A DNA stretch of 48,292 nucleotides from positions 1 to 48,292 of the forward strand of contig NZ_JAKGSD010000061.1 in NCBI RefSeq assembly GCF_021654135.1, given 5' to 3'. The translations under genes and the position numbers were made by a program. The notes under the pieces are model-generated. The model was not told where the DNA came from. It did no database searches and saw only the letters and a program-made list of their open reading frames with translations. This stretch comes from Amycolatopsis tucumanensis. Lineage in GTDB: Bacteria; Actinomycetota; Actinomycetes; Mycobacteriales; Pseudonocardiaceae. Shown here piece after piece: positions 1 to 8,470 of the stretch (the stretch's first letter is position 1; each line of letters opens with the position of its first letter).

Positions 1-360
1 TCAGTCACAGATGTCTCCTTCACCTCAGGAGTTACACCAACGAAATTACAGTCCCCCGCCTAGTGCCGATGAGGCTGAGTCTGACGATGGAACTGGCGAG
101 TGTGCTTAGCTGAATAGCAGTGTGGATCCGACGGTTCCGCCTGGCCGCGGATCTAAGGGTGTGGCTTTCGCCGGCCAAGCGGCGCACGTAGTCAGGCGTG
201 GTATCGCCAAGTACACGGTCGAGTACGAGTCTCAGTTGTGCTGCCGCAACTTGCTCTTCCGCTGTACCGGGTGGCATGTCAGGTTCGGTTTCGCCTAGCA
301 CGCGCGCCGGAAAGGCGTCGAGGACCAAGTGCTCATCCCGCTGCGAGAGTTCAGAGAGGG

Positions 361-1380
361 CTAGGAGCTGTTTAAGAAGGGGCCCTGGTGTGTGGGTGTA
401 GCGAGGTCTCCGGTAGATGGATCAACGACGAAGAAGATCAGCATCTATCCGGAGACCTCGGTGGGAAGCGTATCGGTGGGCGCGCGTAAAGACTTGACGG
501 ACCGGCAGTGGCAGGCGTTGCAGCGTGTGTTGCCGCCTCGACCCGTGGCAGGTCGTCGGCCGAAGTGGACGTGGCGTCAGTTGCTGGACGGGATCCGGTG
601 GCGGGTACGAGTCGGTGCTCCCTGGCGGGACGTGCCGGAACGGTACGGGCACTGGCAGTCGATCTATCAGTTGTTCCGTCGCTGGCAACGGGAGGGCGTG
701 TGGCCCTGGATTCTCACGATGCTGTGGGCATGGGCCGACCGGGCAGGGCTGATCGACTGGCAGGTGTCGGTGGATTCCACGATCAATCGGGCCCACCAGC
801 ACGCGTCCGGGGCCCGCCGCCGACCCGATGAGCAGGTCGAACCGCCCGGCGACGAGCCGGGCGACCACGCGCTCGGTCGGTCCCGGGGCGGGTTCACCAC
901 GAAGATCCACCTGGCCTGCGAACAAGGACGCAAACCGTTGTCACTGGTGATCACCGCCGGTCAACGCGGTGACAGCCCTCAGATGACCAGCGTGCTGGAC
1001 GCGATCCGGGTGCCCCGGCCCGGACCTGGACGAGCGCGCACACGCCCACGGCGCGTGCTGGCCGACAAGGCCTACTCCTCCCGCTCGAACCGGGCCTACC
1101 TGCGCACACGCGGGATCGCGGCCACGATCCCGACCCCCAAAGATCAAACTGCCCACCGCCGCGCCCGCGGATCAGCCGGTGGCCGCCCACCCGCCTTCAA
1201 CCCCCACCACTACCGGCAACGCCACGCCGTCGAATGCGGCATCAACCAGCTCAAACACCACCGCGCCATCGCCAGCCGCTACGACAAACTCGCCGTCCGC
1301 TACGAAGCCACCCTCCACGTCGCCACCATCGACATCTGGCTACGCAACCTCACCAAGACCAATTCCTAAACAGCTCCTAG
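361..1380. mobile_element. IS5-family insertion sequence with CTAG target duplication
   Basis: CTAG occurs at 361-364 and 1377-1380 as the target duplication. The 1012-bp element (365-1376) begins GAGCTGTTTAAGAA and its other end, read inward, is GAGCTGTTTAGGAA, giving 13 of 14 matching terminal bases. One transposase ORF fills the element and its stop codon lies inside the right terminal repeat. Both ends and the ORF look intact, so it may be recent and active. Confidence 0.92.
392..1369 (+). CDS. IS5-family DDE transposase
   Basis: This is the transposase of the surrounding IS. It is a single uninterrupted frame of up to 325 residues. The conserved N-terminal helical domain (LTDRQWQALQRVLPP) begins near residue 36, so the real start is probably GTG at 461 or 476 rather than ATG 392. 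The catalytic triad is visible: first Asp in VDSTINRAHQHA, second Asp in LADKAYSS, and Glu in HAVECGINQLKHHRAIASRY with the downstream R/K of the Y-R-E-K signature. The length matches full one-ORF IS5 relatives, so no programmed frameshift is needed. It interrupts the membrane-protein gene on the opposite strand. Nothing suggests inactivation. Confidence 0.93.
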   Translation: MGVARSPVDGSTTKKISIYPETSVGSVSVGARKDLTDRQWQALQRVLPPRPVAGRRPKWTWRQLLDGIRWRVRVGAPWRDVPERYGHWQSIYQLFRRWQREGVWPWILTMLWAWADRAGLIDWQVSVDSTINRAHQHASGARRRPDEQVEPPGDEPGDHALGRSRGGFTTKIHLACEQGRKPLSLVITAGQRGDSPQMTSVLDAIRVPRPGPGRARTRPRRVLADKAYSSRSNRAYLRTRGIAATIPTPKDQTAHRRARGSAGGRPPAFNPHHYRQRHAVECGINQLKHHRAIASRYDKLAVRYEATLHVATIDIWLRNLTKTNS

Positions 1381-1759
1381 CTGAGTGAGCACTCGGAGTC
1401 CAGCTGCGCGCTTGACCGCCGCCTCGTCGAGGGTCAACTCGGCCGCCCATGTGAAGCGACGCCACCACTCCTCGCGACGTGCGGGCGATCTCCCGCTGGA
1501 TCGTCGCACGGTCGTTGCCTCGAACCGACAGCTTCACGCCGACGAACGCACCGATCGCCGCGACCAACGCTGTTGCGGTTTGCAGCCACAGATTCAAGGA
1601 TGGCCTCCTTATCGGTCGCTGAACTTCGCCAGCTGTCGCAAGCCTCCTCGCGCTCAACGACGCCAGTCGACCGAGCAAGTGGCATGGCTACGCATGAAGG
1701 CGGGTGCCTCGATCCTGACCTGCGCGAGCCAGCATTGCGCAGACGATTATGCGACGCGG

Positions 1760-2089
1760 TCACGCGTCGGCGTTGTCGTCCTTGCCTTCAAGCAGCTTGT
1801 AGAGGTTGGTGCGGTCCATGCCGAGTTCGCGGGCGACCTGCGCCTTCGGGACGTTGTCTTCGATCGCCGCAGTCATGCGTTCGAACCGCGCGTCACGGGC
1901 CTTCTTGAGCTCTTCGAGCGTTGTGACTCGCTGGGCTTGTAGCGCCGCCTCTTGATCACGAATGCTCTGGAGCCGATCCTGGAGCTCCTTGACCTTGGCC
2001 GCACTCTCCCGGAGCAGCTCGAAGTGCTGTTCCTTGTCCACTTCCTTGCCTCTTTTCCGGGTCGTGTTGCCAAGCTGACCTAGCGACAT
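1760..2089 (-). CDS. Small coiled-coil / helix-turn-helix protein
   Basis: I do not recognise a named family. The 109-residue product has a long charged coiled coil (about residues 20-75, rich in E, K, L, R) and a C-terminal helix-turn-helix-like end: VPKAQVARELGMDRTNLYKLL resembles the recognition half of resolvase or Xre-type HTHs. ATG 2089 has no Shine-Dalgarno, but the upstream strand carries a TACAGT/TGATAC-like stretch immediately before it, compatible with a leaderless message. A GTG at 2041 (VDKEQHFELL) is an alternative, but its nearest purine run is too close to be ideal. The gene sits between mobile DNA and the truncated reductase, and proteins of this type are often carried on mobile or accessory DNA. 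DNA binding is an inference. Confidence 0.6.
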   Translation of the reverse strand: MSLGQLGNTTRKRGKEVDKEQHFELLRESAAKVKELQDRLQSIRDQEAALQAQRVTTLEELKKARDARFERMTAAIEDNVPKAQVARELGMDRTNLYKLLEGKDDNADA

Positions 2090-2106
2090 GTTGTATCACA
2101 CTGTAG

Positions 2107-2490
2107 ACGGCAACAGTGATCTGTGACGCCACTTTGGCGACCGGCCTGCCCGGTGTGTATGCGGCGGGCGATGTGGCGCAAGGCGCGGCCGCCGCCCGCC
2201 ACGCCCTCGACCCAGCGGCCGCACGCCCGCTGGTACCGGTGCCGTACTTCTGGTCCGACTGGTACGGCCACCGCATCCAGTTCGTCGGCACCCCACGCGC
2301 TGAGGAGGTCGTGGTCGCCGTGCCCGCTGAGGCGGGGTTCACCGCGCTGTACCGGCGCGGTGACCGGATCGTCGGCGCGTTCACCGTGGACCGGCCACGC
2401 GAGATCATGAAGTACCGGCGACGCGTCGCGGCCCGGGGCTCGTGGGCGGAAGCGGTCGCGTTCGCGGCCACCACGACCACAGCCGCCTAA
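2107..2490 (+). pseudogene. C-terminal fragment of a ferredoxin/rubredoxin reductase (FAD, class-I pyridine nucleotide type)
   Basis: The readable frame begins after a TAG at 2104-2106, and the first in-frame initiator (GTG 2116) is already inside the family core. The fragment starts at ICDATLATGLPGVYAAGDVA, which is the second FAD-binding motif near residue 300 of about 400-residue reductases that feed P450s and ring hydroxylases. It continues through the C-terminal interface domain (FWSDWYGHRIQFVGT) to the natural end. About three quarters of the gene, including the first FAD and the NAD(P)H sites, is missing, and the break coincides with the 5' side of the HTH gene. It therefore cannot be a functional reductase. 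A decayed P450 lies 4.5 kb downstream, so both may be relics of one oxygenase system (inference). Confidence 0.85.
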
Positions 2491-2500
2491 CATGGCGGCC

Positions 2501-3130
2501 ATGGGCAGAACCCTCTCCACCTAACCGACGGTCGGCGGCCAGTACCGCCAGCCGATCATCGCTGCGGCGATCGAGCTGACGGCTCGCAGCGGCTGGTCAG
2601 CGGTTACCATGGCGCGGCTGGCCGACCACGTCGGTGTCAGCCGCCAGACCGTCTACAACGAGATCGGCTCCAAGGCCGCGCTGGCCGACGCCATGGTGGA
2701 CCACCACCTCGACCAGTTCCTCGCCGTTGTCCGGGACGCCTTCGACCGCCACCCCACCGACCTCGTCGAAGCGATCCACGACGCAGTGCGCGACGTGCTG
2801 GACCTCGCCGCCGGCAACCTCCTGCTCCGTGCGATCGCCTCCGCCACCTACGGCGCGGACACCGAACTGCTCCCGCTGCTCACCACCCAGGCGAACACCT
2901 TGATCACCCGGACCACAGCGATGCTCACGCAGCGTGTGACGACCTACCAGCCCGACCTCACACACGAGCAGGTCAGCGTGGTGATCGATGTGATCGTCCG
3001 GACAGTCCTCAGCCACGTCATGCAACCCGCACAGTCCCCGGCCCATACTGCCGACCGCCTCGCCTGGCTGGCCGCCCGAGTGCTCGGCGGCCAACCCTCC
3101 CGGACCCGCACACCCCTACGCTACCGCTGA
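2501..3130 (+). pseudogene. TetR-family regulator with an in-frame stop near its N-terminus
   Basis: The complete TetR frame runs from ATG 2501 (MGRTLST) straight into TAA at 2522-2524, then continues without further stops as PTVGGQYRQPIIAAAIEL to 3130. The segment after the stop holds helix 1 of the DNA-binding domain; TMARLADHVGVSRQTVYNEI is helices 2-3. No ATG, GTG or TTG exists in frame between the stop and ATG 2609. The only usable start gives a 173-residue protein lacking helix 1, which should fold poorly as a repressor. The ligand-binding domain looks normal. The gene begins 10 nt after the reductase fragment and probably once formed a unit with it. I call it a pseudogene, but a truncated product from 2609 cannot be excluded. 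Confidence 0.7.
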
Positions 3131-3366
3131 CGACGGACCAGAGCCGGGGGCCAGACGCCGCGGTTAACCCGGCCAGTCGCGTTGTGTGCCATCGCACCAG
3201 CCGGTCACGGAGCATTCGGAGCTCGGGTGCGCTGTCGCGCTGAGCCGAAACGGGTTGGCGAGCGTGCGGGCGGGTCGTCGCTCACGTGTCCGCAGGACGC
3301 CGACCACTGGCCGCCGAAGCCCTGGCGGCTGCGGCTTCAGCGCACCTGGTCCCGGGGAACGTCGAG

Positions 3367-4512
3367 TTACAGCGTGCGGGCGATGATCTCCTTCATGATC
3401 TCGTTGGTGCCGCCGTAGATCTTCTGGACTCGCTGGTCGGTCCAGGCGCGGGCGATGCGGTACTCGCTCATGTACCCGTAGCCGCCGTGGAGTTGGAGAC
3501 AGTTGTCGATCACCCGCATCGCTCGGTCGCTGCACCACCACTTGAGCATGGCTGCGGTGGCCACGTCCAGGCCGCCGTCGAGGTGCCGGCTGATGCAGTC
3601 GTCGAGGAACACCCGGCACACTCGGGCCTCGGTTGCGGCCTCGGCAAGGGTGAACTTGGTGTTCTGGAAGGAGAAGATCTGCCGGCCGAAGGCCTGCCGG
3701 GTTTTGGTGTAAGACAGTGTGTCTTCCAGCGCGGCTTCCAGGGCGGCGACCGAGGTGATGCCGATGAGCAGCCGTTCCTGCGGGAGTTGCTGCATCAGCT
3801 GGAGGAAGCCCTGACCCTCGGTGGTGCCGAGGAGGTTGGTGGCCGGGACGCGGACGTCGTCGAAGAACAACTCCGCGGTGTCCTGGCCGTGCAGGCCGAC
3901 CTTGTCCAGTACCCGTCCGCGCCGGAATCCCGCGCGGTCGGTTTCCACCACGACCAGCGAAATGCCCTCCGCACCCAGGGTTGGATCGGTCTTGGCGACC
4001 ACGATCACCACGTCGGCCTGGCCGCCGTTGGTGATGAAGGTCTTGGCGCCGTTGACCACATAGCCATCGCCGTCACGGATCGCTTTCGTCGCCACGTTTT
4101 GCAGGTCGGAGCCGGTTCCCGGTTCGGTCATGGCGATGGCGCCCACCCATTCGCCGGTGGCGAGTTTAGGCAGCCACGCCCGCTTCTGGTCCTCGGTGCC
4201 GTAGGCGAGCAGGTAGTGCGCCACGATCGCGTTGTGCAGCCCCACACCCCAGCAACTGTCGCCGCTGGCGGCCTGCTCTTCCAGCAGCACGGCCTCGTGC
4301 GCGAACGAACCACCACCTCCGCCGTACTCCTCCGGGATGGACAGGCACAGCAGCCCAATCTCTCCAGCCTTGGTCCACAGCTCCCGGTCGACGCTTTTCT
4401 GCTCGGCCCAGCGCTGCTGGTTCGGGGCCAGTTCTTTCCGGCAGAACTGACGGGCCAGATCACGGAACTCGTCAAGATCAGCGGTCGTCCACCGGCTGCG
4501 GTACTCGCTCAT
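3367..4512 (-). CDS. Acyl-CoA dehydrogenase (FadE type)
   Basis: This FAD flavoprotein would oxidise an acyl-CoA to the trans-2-enoyl-CoA in beta-oxidation. The 381-residue length is normal. The N-terminal helical domain spans about residues 8-120, the central beta domain contains AMTEPGTGSDLQ and the NGAKTFITNGG loop (about 127-165), and the C-terminal helical bundle ends in LHGGYGYMSEY and YGGTNEIMKE. At the position where medium-chain enzymes carry the catalytic Glu (YEGT) this protein has Gly. The helix-G Glu246 in LPQERL matches the catalytic Glu of long-chain and isovaleryl-type dehydrogenases instead, so it belongs to that class. It lies 54 nt after the thioesterase on the same strand and is probably co-transcribed with it and the TetR gene. 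Substrate unknown. Confidence 0.92.
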   Translation of the reverse strand: MSEYRSRWTTADLDEFRDLARQFCRKELAPNQQRWAEQKSVDRELWTKAGEIGLLCLSIPEEYGGGGGSFAHEAVLLEEQAASGDSCWGVGLHNAIVAHYLLAYGTEDQKRAWLPKLATGEWVGAIAMTEPGTGSDLQNVATKAIRDGDGYVVNGAKTFITNGGQADVVIVVAKTDPTLGAEGISLVVVETDRAGFRRGRVLDKVGLHGQDTAELFFDDVRVPATNLLGTTEGQGFLQLMQQLPQERLLIGITSVAALEAALEDTLSYTKTRQAFGRQIFSFQNTKFTLAEAATEARVCRVFLDDCISRHLDGGLDVATAAMLKWWCSDRAMRVIDNCLQLHGGYGYMSEYRIARAWTDQRVQKIYGGTNEIMKEIIARTL

Positions 4513-4566
4513 GGCATGCTCCTTCGCTGTTGCTCATTCCCCAACGGGTGCGGGCACGTGTGCTTG

Positions 4567-5052
4567 TCAGCGGTGTTCGGGCGGTCGGTTGAACATGGCC
4601 AGAACATCGGCGTCGGCGCCGTGTGGCGTGAAGTGTTCGCGGTCGACGACGAGAAACAGGGCTTCGGCGGTGAACCGGGTCACGTCGTCGTGGCCGGTAC
4701 CGGTGGCTTCCAGGTGGAGCCGTCGGCCCTGGCGGCGCTGCAGGCGTGCGGTGATGCGGTGTGGCTGACCTAGCGGCACCGGTGCCAGATAGTTGACCGT
4801 CAACGTGCGGGTGACGGCGATCTCCTGCACAAGATAGAGCACGAAGCCGAACAGGTCGTCGCAGGCCGCGGAGATCGCGCCACCGTGTGCCAGGCCAGGG
4901 GCACCCCGGTGCCGGGCGTCGAAGGCCACGTCGGTGGCCACGGTGTCCCCGTCACGGTAGACCTTCAGATGCAGGCCGGCCGGGTTGTCCGGACCGCATC
5001 CCAGGCACTGGGAGTGGTGCGGCGGCAGCGAGATGAGGGAGGGGTCAGCCAT
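4567..5052 (-). CDS. PaaI-type hotdog acyl-CoA thioesterase
   Basis: The product of about 161 residues is a single hotdog domain expected to hydrolyse acyl-CoA esters to free acid and CoA. The start is set at ATG 5052 (MADPSLISLPPHHS); an upstream extension in the same frame is low-complexity and overlaps the TetR gene. The N-terminal CLGCGPDNPAGL is typical of this subgroup, and the helix with GLAHGGAISAACDDLFG carries the active-site Asp and the CoA-binding HGG. TLTVNYLAPVP is the conserved strand of PaaI/YbgC-like thioesterases. It overlaps the 3' end of the TetR gene by 8 nt and precedes the acyl-CoA dehydrogenase. The two enzymes suggest control of a particular CoA pool, under the TetR protein. 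Confidence 0.85.
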   Translation of the reverse strand: MADPSLISLPPHHSQCLGCGPDNPAGLHLKVYRDGDTVATDVAFDARHRGAPGLAHGGAISAACDDLFGFVLYLVQEIAVTRTLTVNYLAPVPLGQPHRITARLQRRQGRRLHLEATGTGHDDVTRFTAEALFLVVDREHFTPHGADADVLAMFNRPPEHR

Positions 5053-5740
5053 CGCGTGTCGGTCCTTCGGAACTAGAGGCCAGCAAGGCAGTCGTGTGAG
5101 GGGTTGAGGTTGGGTTTCGCCGGGTGGCGGCGGCGAACTGGGTGGCGGCGACCTCGATGATGTCCTGGCGACTGACCGGCAACTCCCCGGCCAGCCAGGC
5201 CATGAGCAGTTCGGCGAGGCCACCGGTGAGCAAGAGGCCGGCGATCTGGTCATGGGGTGCCGAGAGCGCGTCGGCGCCGTGCAGGGCGTGGGCCTGCCTG
5301 GCGATCAGCTGGGCGAACTCCCGCAGCAGTTCGTGCCGCCGGGTGCGCAACGGGTCGGCGGCGGCGGATTCCAGCATGGCCACGCGGCCGATACGCGGAT
5401 CACTTGTGAGCAGGTCGACGAACGCGCTGATCGCCGCTGTGGCTTTTCTGTGGGGATCACCATCGGTGGTAGCCAAAGCGTGCAGCGCGACGTCACGGAT
5501 CTGAGACGCGATCCGATCCAGTACCGCCAGCAACAGCGCGTCACGGTCGGAGAAGCTCTCGTAGAAGTAGCGCTCGGTCAGACCCGCCCGCGAACAGACG
5601 GCCGTCATCGTGGTCTGCCGCCACCCCTGGGTGCCCAGCAGATCCAACCCGGCCTCCAACAACTGCTGGCGTCGATCGTCACGGCGCTGCTGGGCGCTGA
5701 TCCCTCGATAGCTTCGCTTCGGCACCGACATAGCTGTCAT
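5045..5740 (-). CDS. TetR-family transcriptional regulator
   Basis: A 231-residue TetR repressor. The start chosen is ATG 5740 (MTAMSVPKRSYRG), preceded by GGAGG about 10 nt upstream; an in-frame start at 5767 would put translation inside the palindrome. The DNA-binding domain occupies roughly residues 15-65: RRDDRRQQLLEAGLDLLGTQ, then TTMTAVCSRAGLTERYFYE. The rest is the helical ligand-binding domain, with GLAELLMAWLAGEL near the dimer interface. It is the first gene of a leftward unit with the thioesterase and acyl-CoA dehydrogenase, and it faces the LLM oxidoreductase across a two-tier palindrome that is its obvious operator. Acyl-CoA or a related lipid ligand is an inference from the neighbours. 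Confidence 0.9.
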   Translation of the reverse strand: MTAMSVPKRSYRGISAQQRRDDRRQQLLEAGLDLLGTQGWRQTTMTAVCSRAGLTERYFYESFSDRDALLLAVLDRIASQIRDVALHALATTDGDPHRKATAAISAFVDLLTSDPRIGRVAMLESAAADPLRTRRHELLREFAQLIARQAHALHGADALSAPHDQIAGLLLTGGLAELLMAWLAGELPVSRQDIIEVAATQFAAATRRNPTSTPHTTALLASSSEGPTRDG

Positions 5741-5742
5741 CT

Positions 5743-5787
5743 TGACATAGCCTCCAGTCAGAATCATTCTGACTGTGACCTATGTCA
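5743..5787. promoter_or_regulatory. Nested palindromic operator between divergent TetR and LLM oxidoreductase genes
   Basis: The inner palindrome at 5757-5773 reads GTCAGAATCATTCTGAC, perfect around C5765. An outer pair, TGACATAG (5743-5750) and CTATGTCA (5780-5787), is symmetric about the same base. Both repeats lie exactly between the divergent genes. The geometry fits one or two TetR dimers controlling both directions. The outer right arm includes the ATG at 5782. Confidence 0.75.
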
Positions 5788-6945
5788 GAAGTTCGAGCGG
5801 CGGCGGAGGCGATGCCGGTGCGACAGTCGAAGGATGGCCAGCTGGCCGCGGATGGCTCTGGTCACGTCGTGCGGTCCATGGCAGCTGACCGCTCGTCCGT
5901 GGCTGGGCCTGCGGACATCCCGGGGTTCGGCAAGGGACTATCCCTGGTGTGCACCGGCCGAGATGTGCACGAAGTGGCGGCGATGGCCGCGGACGCCGAA
6001 CGAGCGGGGTTCGAGTCGGCGTGGGCGGCGGAGTTCTACGACCGCTCGGCCGTGGTCGCGGTGGCGGCGATGGCCGCGGTGACCGAGTCGATCACCCTGG
6101 GTACCGGGATCGCCTACGCGTTCGGGCGCAGCCCGCTGGTGCTGGCCACCGAGGCGCGGGATCTGGACGCGCTCTGCGGCGGCCGGCTGATCCTCGGACT
6201 GGGCACGGGCACGCGTCGCATGCAGCAGGACTGGCACAGCTTGTCCGGGGAACATTCCGCACCCCGGATTGAGGAGCTGGTGCCGTTGCTGCGCAGGTTG
6301 TCGCGGCTGGACGAGGGCCCGGTGCGGCACGAGGGCCGGTTCTACCGCTCACACGTGATCCCCACCGCGCCCGTGGCAACCCCCACGCGGCCGACGATGC
6401 CGGTGTATGTGGCCGGGGTGAACACGCGCATGGTGCGCGCCGCCGGGGCAGTGGCCGACGGACTGGTGGGCCATCCGCTGTTCACCCCGGAATACCTGCG
6501 CTACATCGTGCGGCCCGCGCTGCAGGCGGGCGTCGATCGCGCCGGACGCGCCGGGCCAGTGCCTGTGGCCGGGTATGTGATCTGCGCGGTGCATCCCGAC
6601 GAACACCACGCCCGGCGGATGGCCGCCGCGCAGATCGCGTTCTACGCCTCGGTGAAAACCTACGACCCCATCCTCACCCTGCACGGCTTCACCGACGAGG
6701 CGCGCGCCATCCGGGCGGCGCGTCGCGCCGGTGACCTGGAGGCGATGGTGGACGCGGTGTCGGACGGGATGATCGACACGATCGCCGTGTCCGGCACACC
6801 TGAGCAGGTCCGCAGCCAATTCACCGCGCGATGGGCGGGACTGTACGAACGGACGCTGCTGTATCCGCCTTCCTTCGCCGGCCCGTCGGCCACCACCGCC
6901 GTGCTCGACGCCTTCGCCCCACTCGCCAGCACACCTACCAGATAA
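5782..6945 (+). CDS. LLM-class (luciferase-like, probably F420-dependent) oxidoreductase
   Basis: TIM-barrel flavin/F420 oxidoreductase of the bacterial luciferase superfamily. The conserved barrel begins near residue 48 (GFGKGLSLVCTGRDVHEVAAM) and includes ESAWAAEFYDRSAVVAVAAM, the GLGTGTRRMQ motif and a GRFYR segment before the phosphate-binding part. The N-terminal 45 residues are atypical, and ATG 5782 lies inside the operator, so the true start is probably downstream: ATG 5812, GTG 5866 or ATG 5878 are all in frame. Actinomycete members usually use coenzyme F420, but cofactor and substrate cannot be fixed from sequence. It lies 12 nt before the decayed P450 and was probably co-transcribed with it, opposite the TetR/thioesterase/dehydrogenase unit. 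Confidence 0.85.
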   Translation: MSEVRAAAEAMPVRQSKDGQLAADGSGHVVRSMAADRSSVAGPADIPGFGKGLSLVCTGRDVHEVAAMAADAERAGFESAWAAEFYDRSAVVAVAAMAAVTESITLGTGIAYAFGRSPLVLATEARDLDALCGGRLILGLGTGTRRMQQDWHSLSGEHSAPRIEELVPLLRRLSRLDEGPVRHEGRFYRSHVIPTAPVATPTRPTMPVYVAGVNTRMVRAAGAVADGLVGHPLFTPEYLRYIVRPALQAGVDRAGRAGPVPVAGYVICAVHPDEHHARRMAAAQIAFYASVKTYDPILTLHGFTDEARAIRAARRAGDLEAMVDAVSDGMIDTIAVSGTPEQVRSQFTARWAGLYERTLLYPPSFAGPSATTAVLDAFAPLASTPTR

Positions 6946-6957
6946 GGGAGAGCCGTC

Positions 6958-8470
6958 ATGGTCCCCGTCATTGAACGTACCACCCAGGCGGCGCGGCAGC
7001 GCCTGTCCTCGGTACTGCTGGCACCCGCACCCCAGCCGTCGACCAGGCGTGGCGTCGGTTCAGCCGCCGCTGGCCCACCACTGACCTGGCCACCCCGCCC
7101 GCGGGCAGCGGACTGCGGCCGGTCCGCGGTGACTACGGCACCCCGGTGGTCGGGCATCTGCTCGACTACATCCGCTTCGGCACCGAGTTCGGCCGTGAAC
7201 GCTACGACCGCTACGGCCCGGTCACCTGGATGGGCGCGTTCGGCACCCGCATCGCCGTGATCGCCGGTCCCGAGGCCACCCAGCGCGTGTTCACCAACGC
7301 CGACAAGGCCTTCTCCCAAGCCGGCTGGCGATTCCTCATCGACCGGTTCTTCCACCGCGGGCTGATGCTGCTCGACATCGACGAGCACAAGATGCACCGC
7401 CGCATCATGCAGCACGCCTTTACTCGCGACCGCCTCGCCGGCTGACACTCACCAGGTCAGCCCCTGCGTGCGCGCCACCATCCCCACCTGGCCGACCCAA
7501 CGGCCGGTGCGGCTGTACTGGCTGCTCAAGCGCCTCACGCTGGACATCGCAACCCAGGTGTTCATGGGCGGCCGCGGCGGCACCACCGACACCGAACGGA
7601 TCAACCAGGCGTTCGTCGCCACGGTCCGCGCCGCCAGCGCGCTGGTGCGCGCCCCGCTGCCCGGCACCCGCTGGCGCGCCGGCGTACGCGGCCGCAGGGT
7701 TCTCGAAGCCTACTTCGCCCAGCAGCTGCCCGCCGCCCGTGCCAGCAGCGGGGAGGACCTCCTCGCCGCGCTGTGCCAGGCCACCACCCCCGAAGGAGAG
7801 CACTTCAGCGATGACGACGTCATCAACCACATGATCTTTCTGATGATGGCGGCCCACGACACCGCCACCATCACCACCACCGCCTACTACCTCGCCACCC
7901 ACCCCGACTGACAAGACCGAGCCCGGCAGGAATCCCTCGCCCTCGGCGACGCCCCCCTCGACATCGACGCCCTGGACACCCTCGACACCCTCGACCGGAT
8001 CATCAACGAATCCCTCCGCTACTGGCTCCCGTGCCCCTCGTGATGCGCAAAACGGTCACCGACACCGACATCCTCGGCCACTACCTGCCCGCCGACACCC
8101 TCGTCGCCCTCGCCCCCGCCTCAACCACTTCGTGCCGGAATGCTGGACCGACCCGGACACCTTCGACCCCGATCGCTTCGCCCCCCACCGCCGCGAAAAC
8201 CACAGTCATCGCTTCGCCTGGGTCCCCTTCGGCGGCGGCGTGCACAAATGCATCGGCATGCACTTCGGCACCCTCGTAGTCAAAACCATCCTGCACGAGA
8301 TGCTCCGCACCACCCGCTGGACCATCTCCCACGGCTACCAGGCCCGCTGGGATAACACCTCACTTCCCGTACCCGCCGACGGGCTCCCCGTCCGCCTGCA
8401 CCCCGTTGACCTGCCCGGGAAACACCAAGCCGACCCGGCCAAAGGCCTCGCCGCGGGCGTGTCCTACCGG
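6958..8470 (+). pseudogene. Cytochrome P450, inactivated by several frameshifts and stops
   Basis: The P450 signatures are spread over several frames. The N-terminal frame starts at ATG 6958, 12 nt after the oxidoreductase, and slips near 7035. The second frame carries GTPVVGHLLDYIRFG through LLDIDEHKMHRRIMQHAF and ends at TGA 7443. After another slip (7440-7468) comes the I-helix MMAAHDTATITT, then a TGA at 7909 where Trp is expected (HPD-stop-QDRARQE), then the ExxR motif in INESLRYWLP. Further slips near 8030 and 8125 lead to the haem loop VPFGGGVHKCIGMHFG with its Cys ligand. Every catalytic motif is still recognisable, so the decay is fairly recent. The 3' end runs into the IS256-type element. 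Substrate unknown; the I-helix and haem loop recall CYP51/CYP110-like P450s. Confidence 0.93.

Larger units (their letters stand above)
32..1597 (-). pseudogene. Small membrane-anchored hypothetical protein, split by an IS and frameshifted
   Basis: I do not recognise a named family. Reading leftward, a TTG start at 1597 lies 6 nt after a strong AAGGAGG (complement of 1604-1610). The N-terminus has one hydrophobic segment (LWLQTATALVAAIGAFVGV) followed by a basic, coiled stretch and then a REEWWRRFTWAAEL motif. Two lesions are visible. Around 1474-1480 one extra base shifts the frame between the IART and REEWW segments. The IS5-type element then interrupts the gene at a CTAG. Deleting the IS with one CTAG joins VLTQL to ALSELSQRDEHLVLDAF in frame, and that frame runs to the TAA at 32-34, so the insertion point is certain. 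The intact protein would have been about 180 residues. Its function is unknown; single-pass membrane proteins of this layout are common hypothetical proteins in actinomycetes. Confidence 0.75.

Noticed and set aside
3286..4773. A 495-codon plus-strand frame opposite the acyl-CoA dehydrogenase
   Set aside because: No family motifs, whereas the minus strand encodes a complete dehydrogenase and thioesterase.
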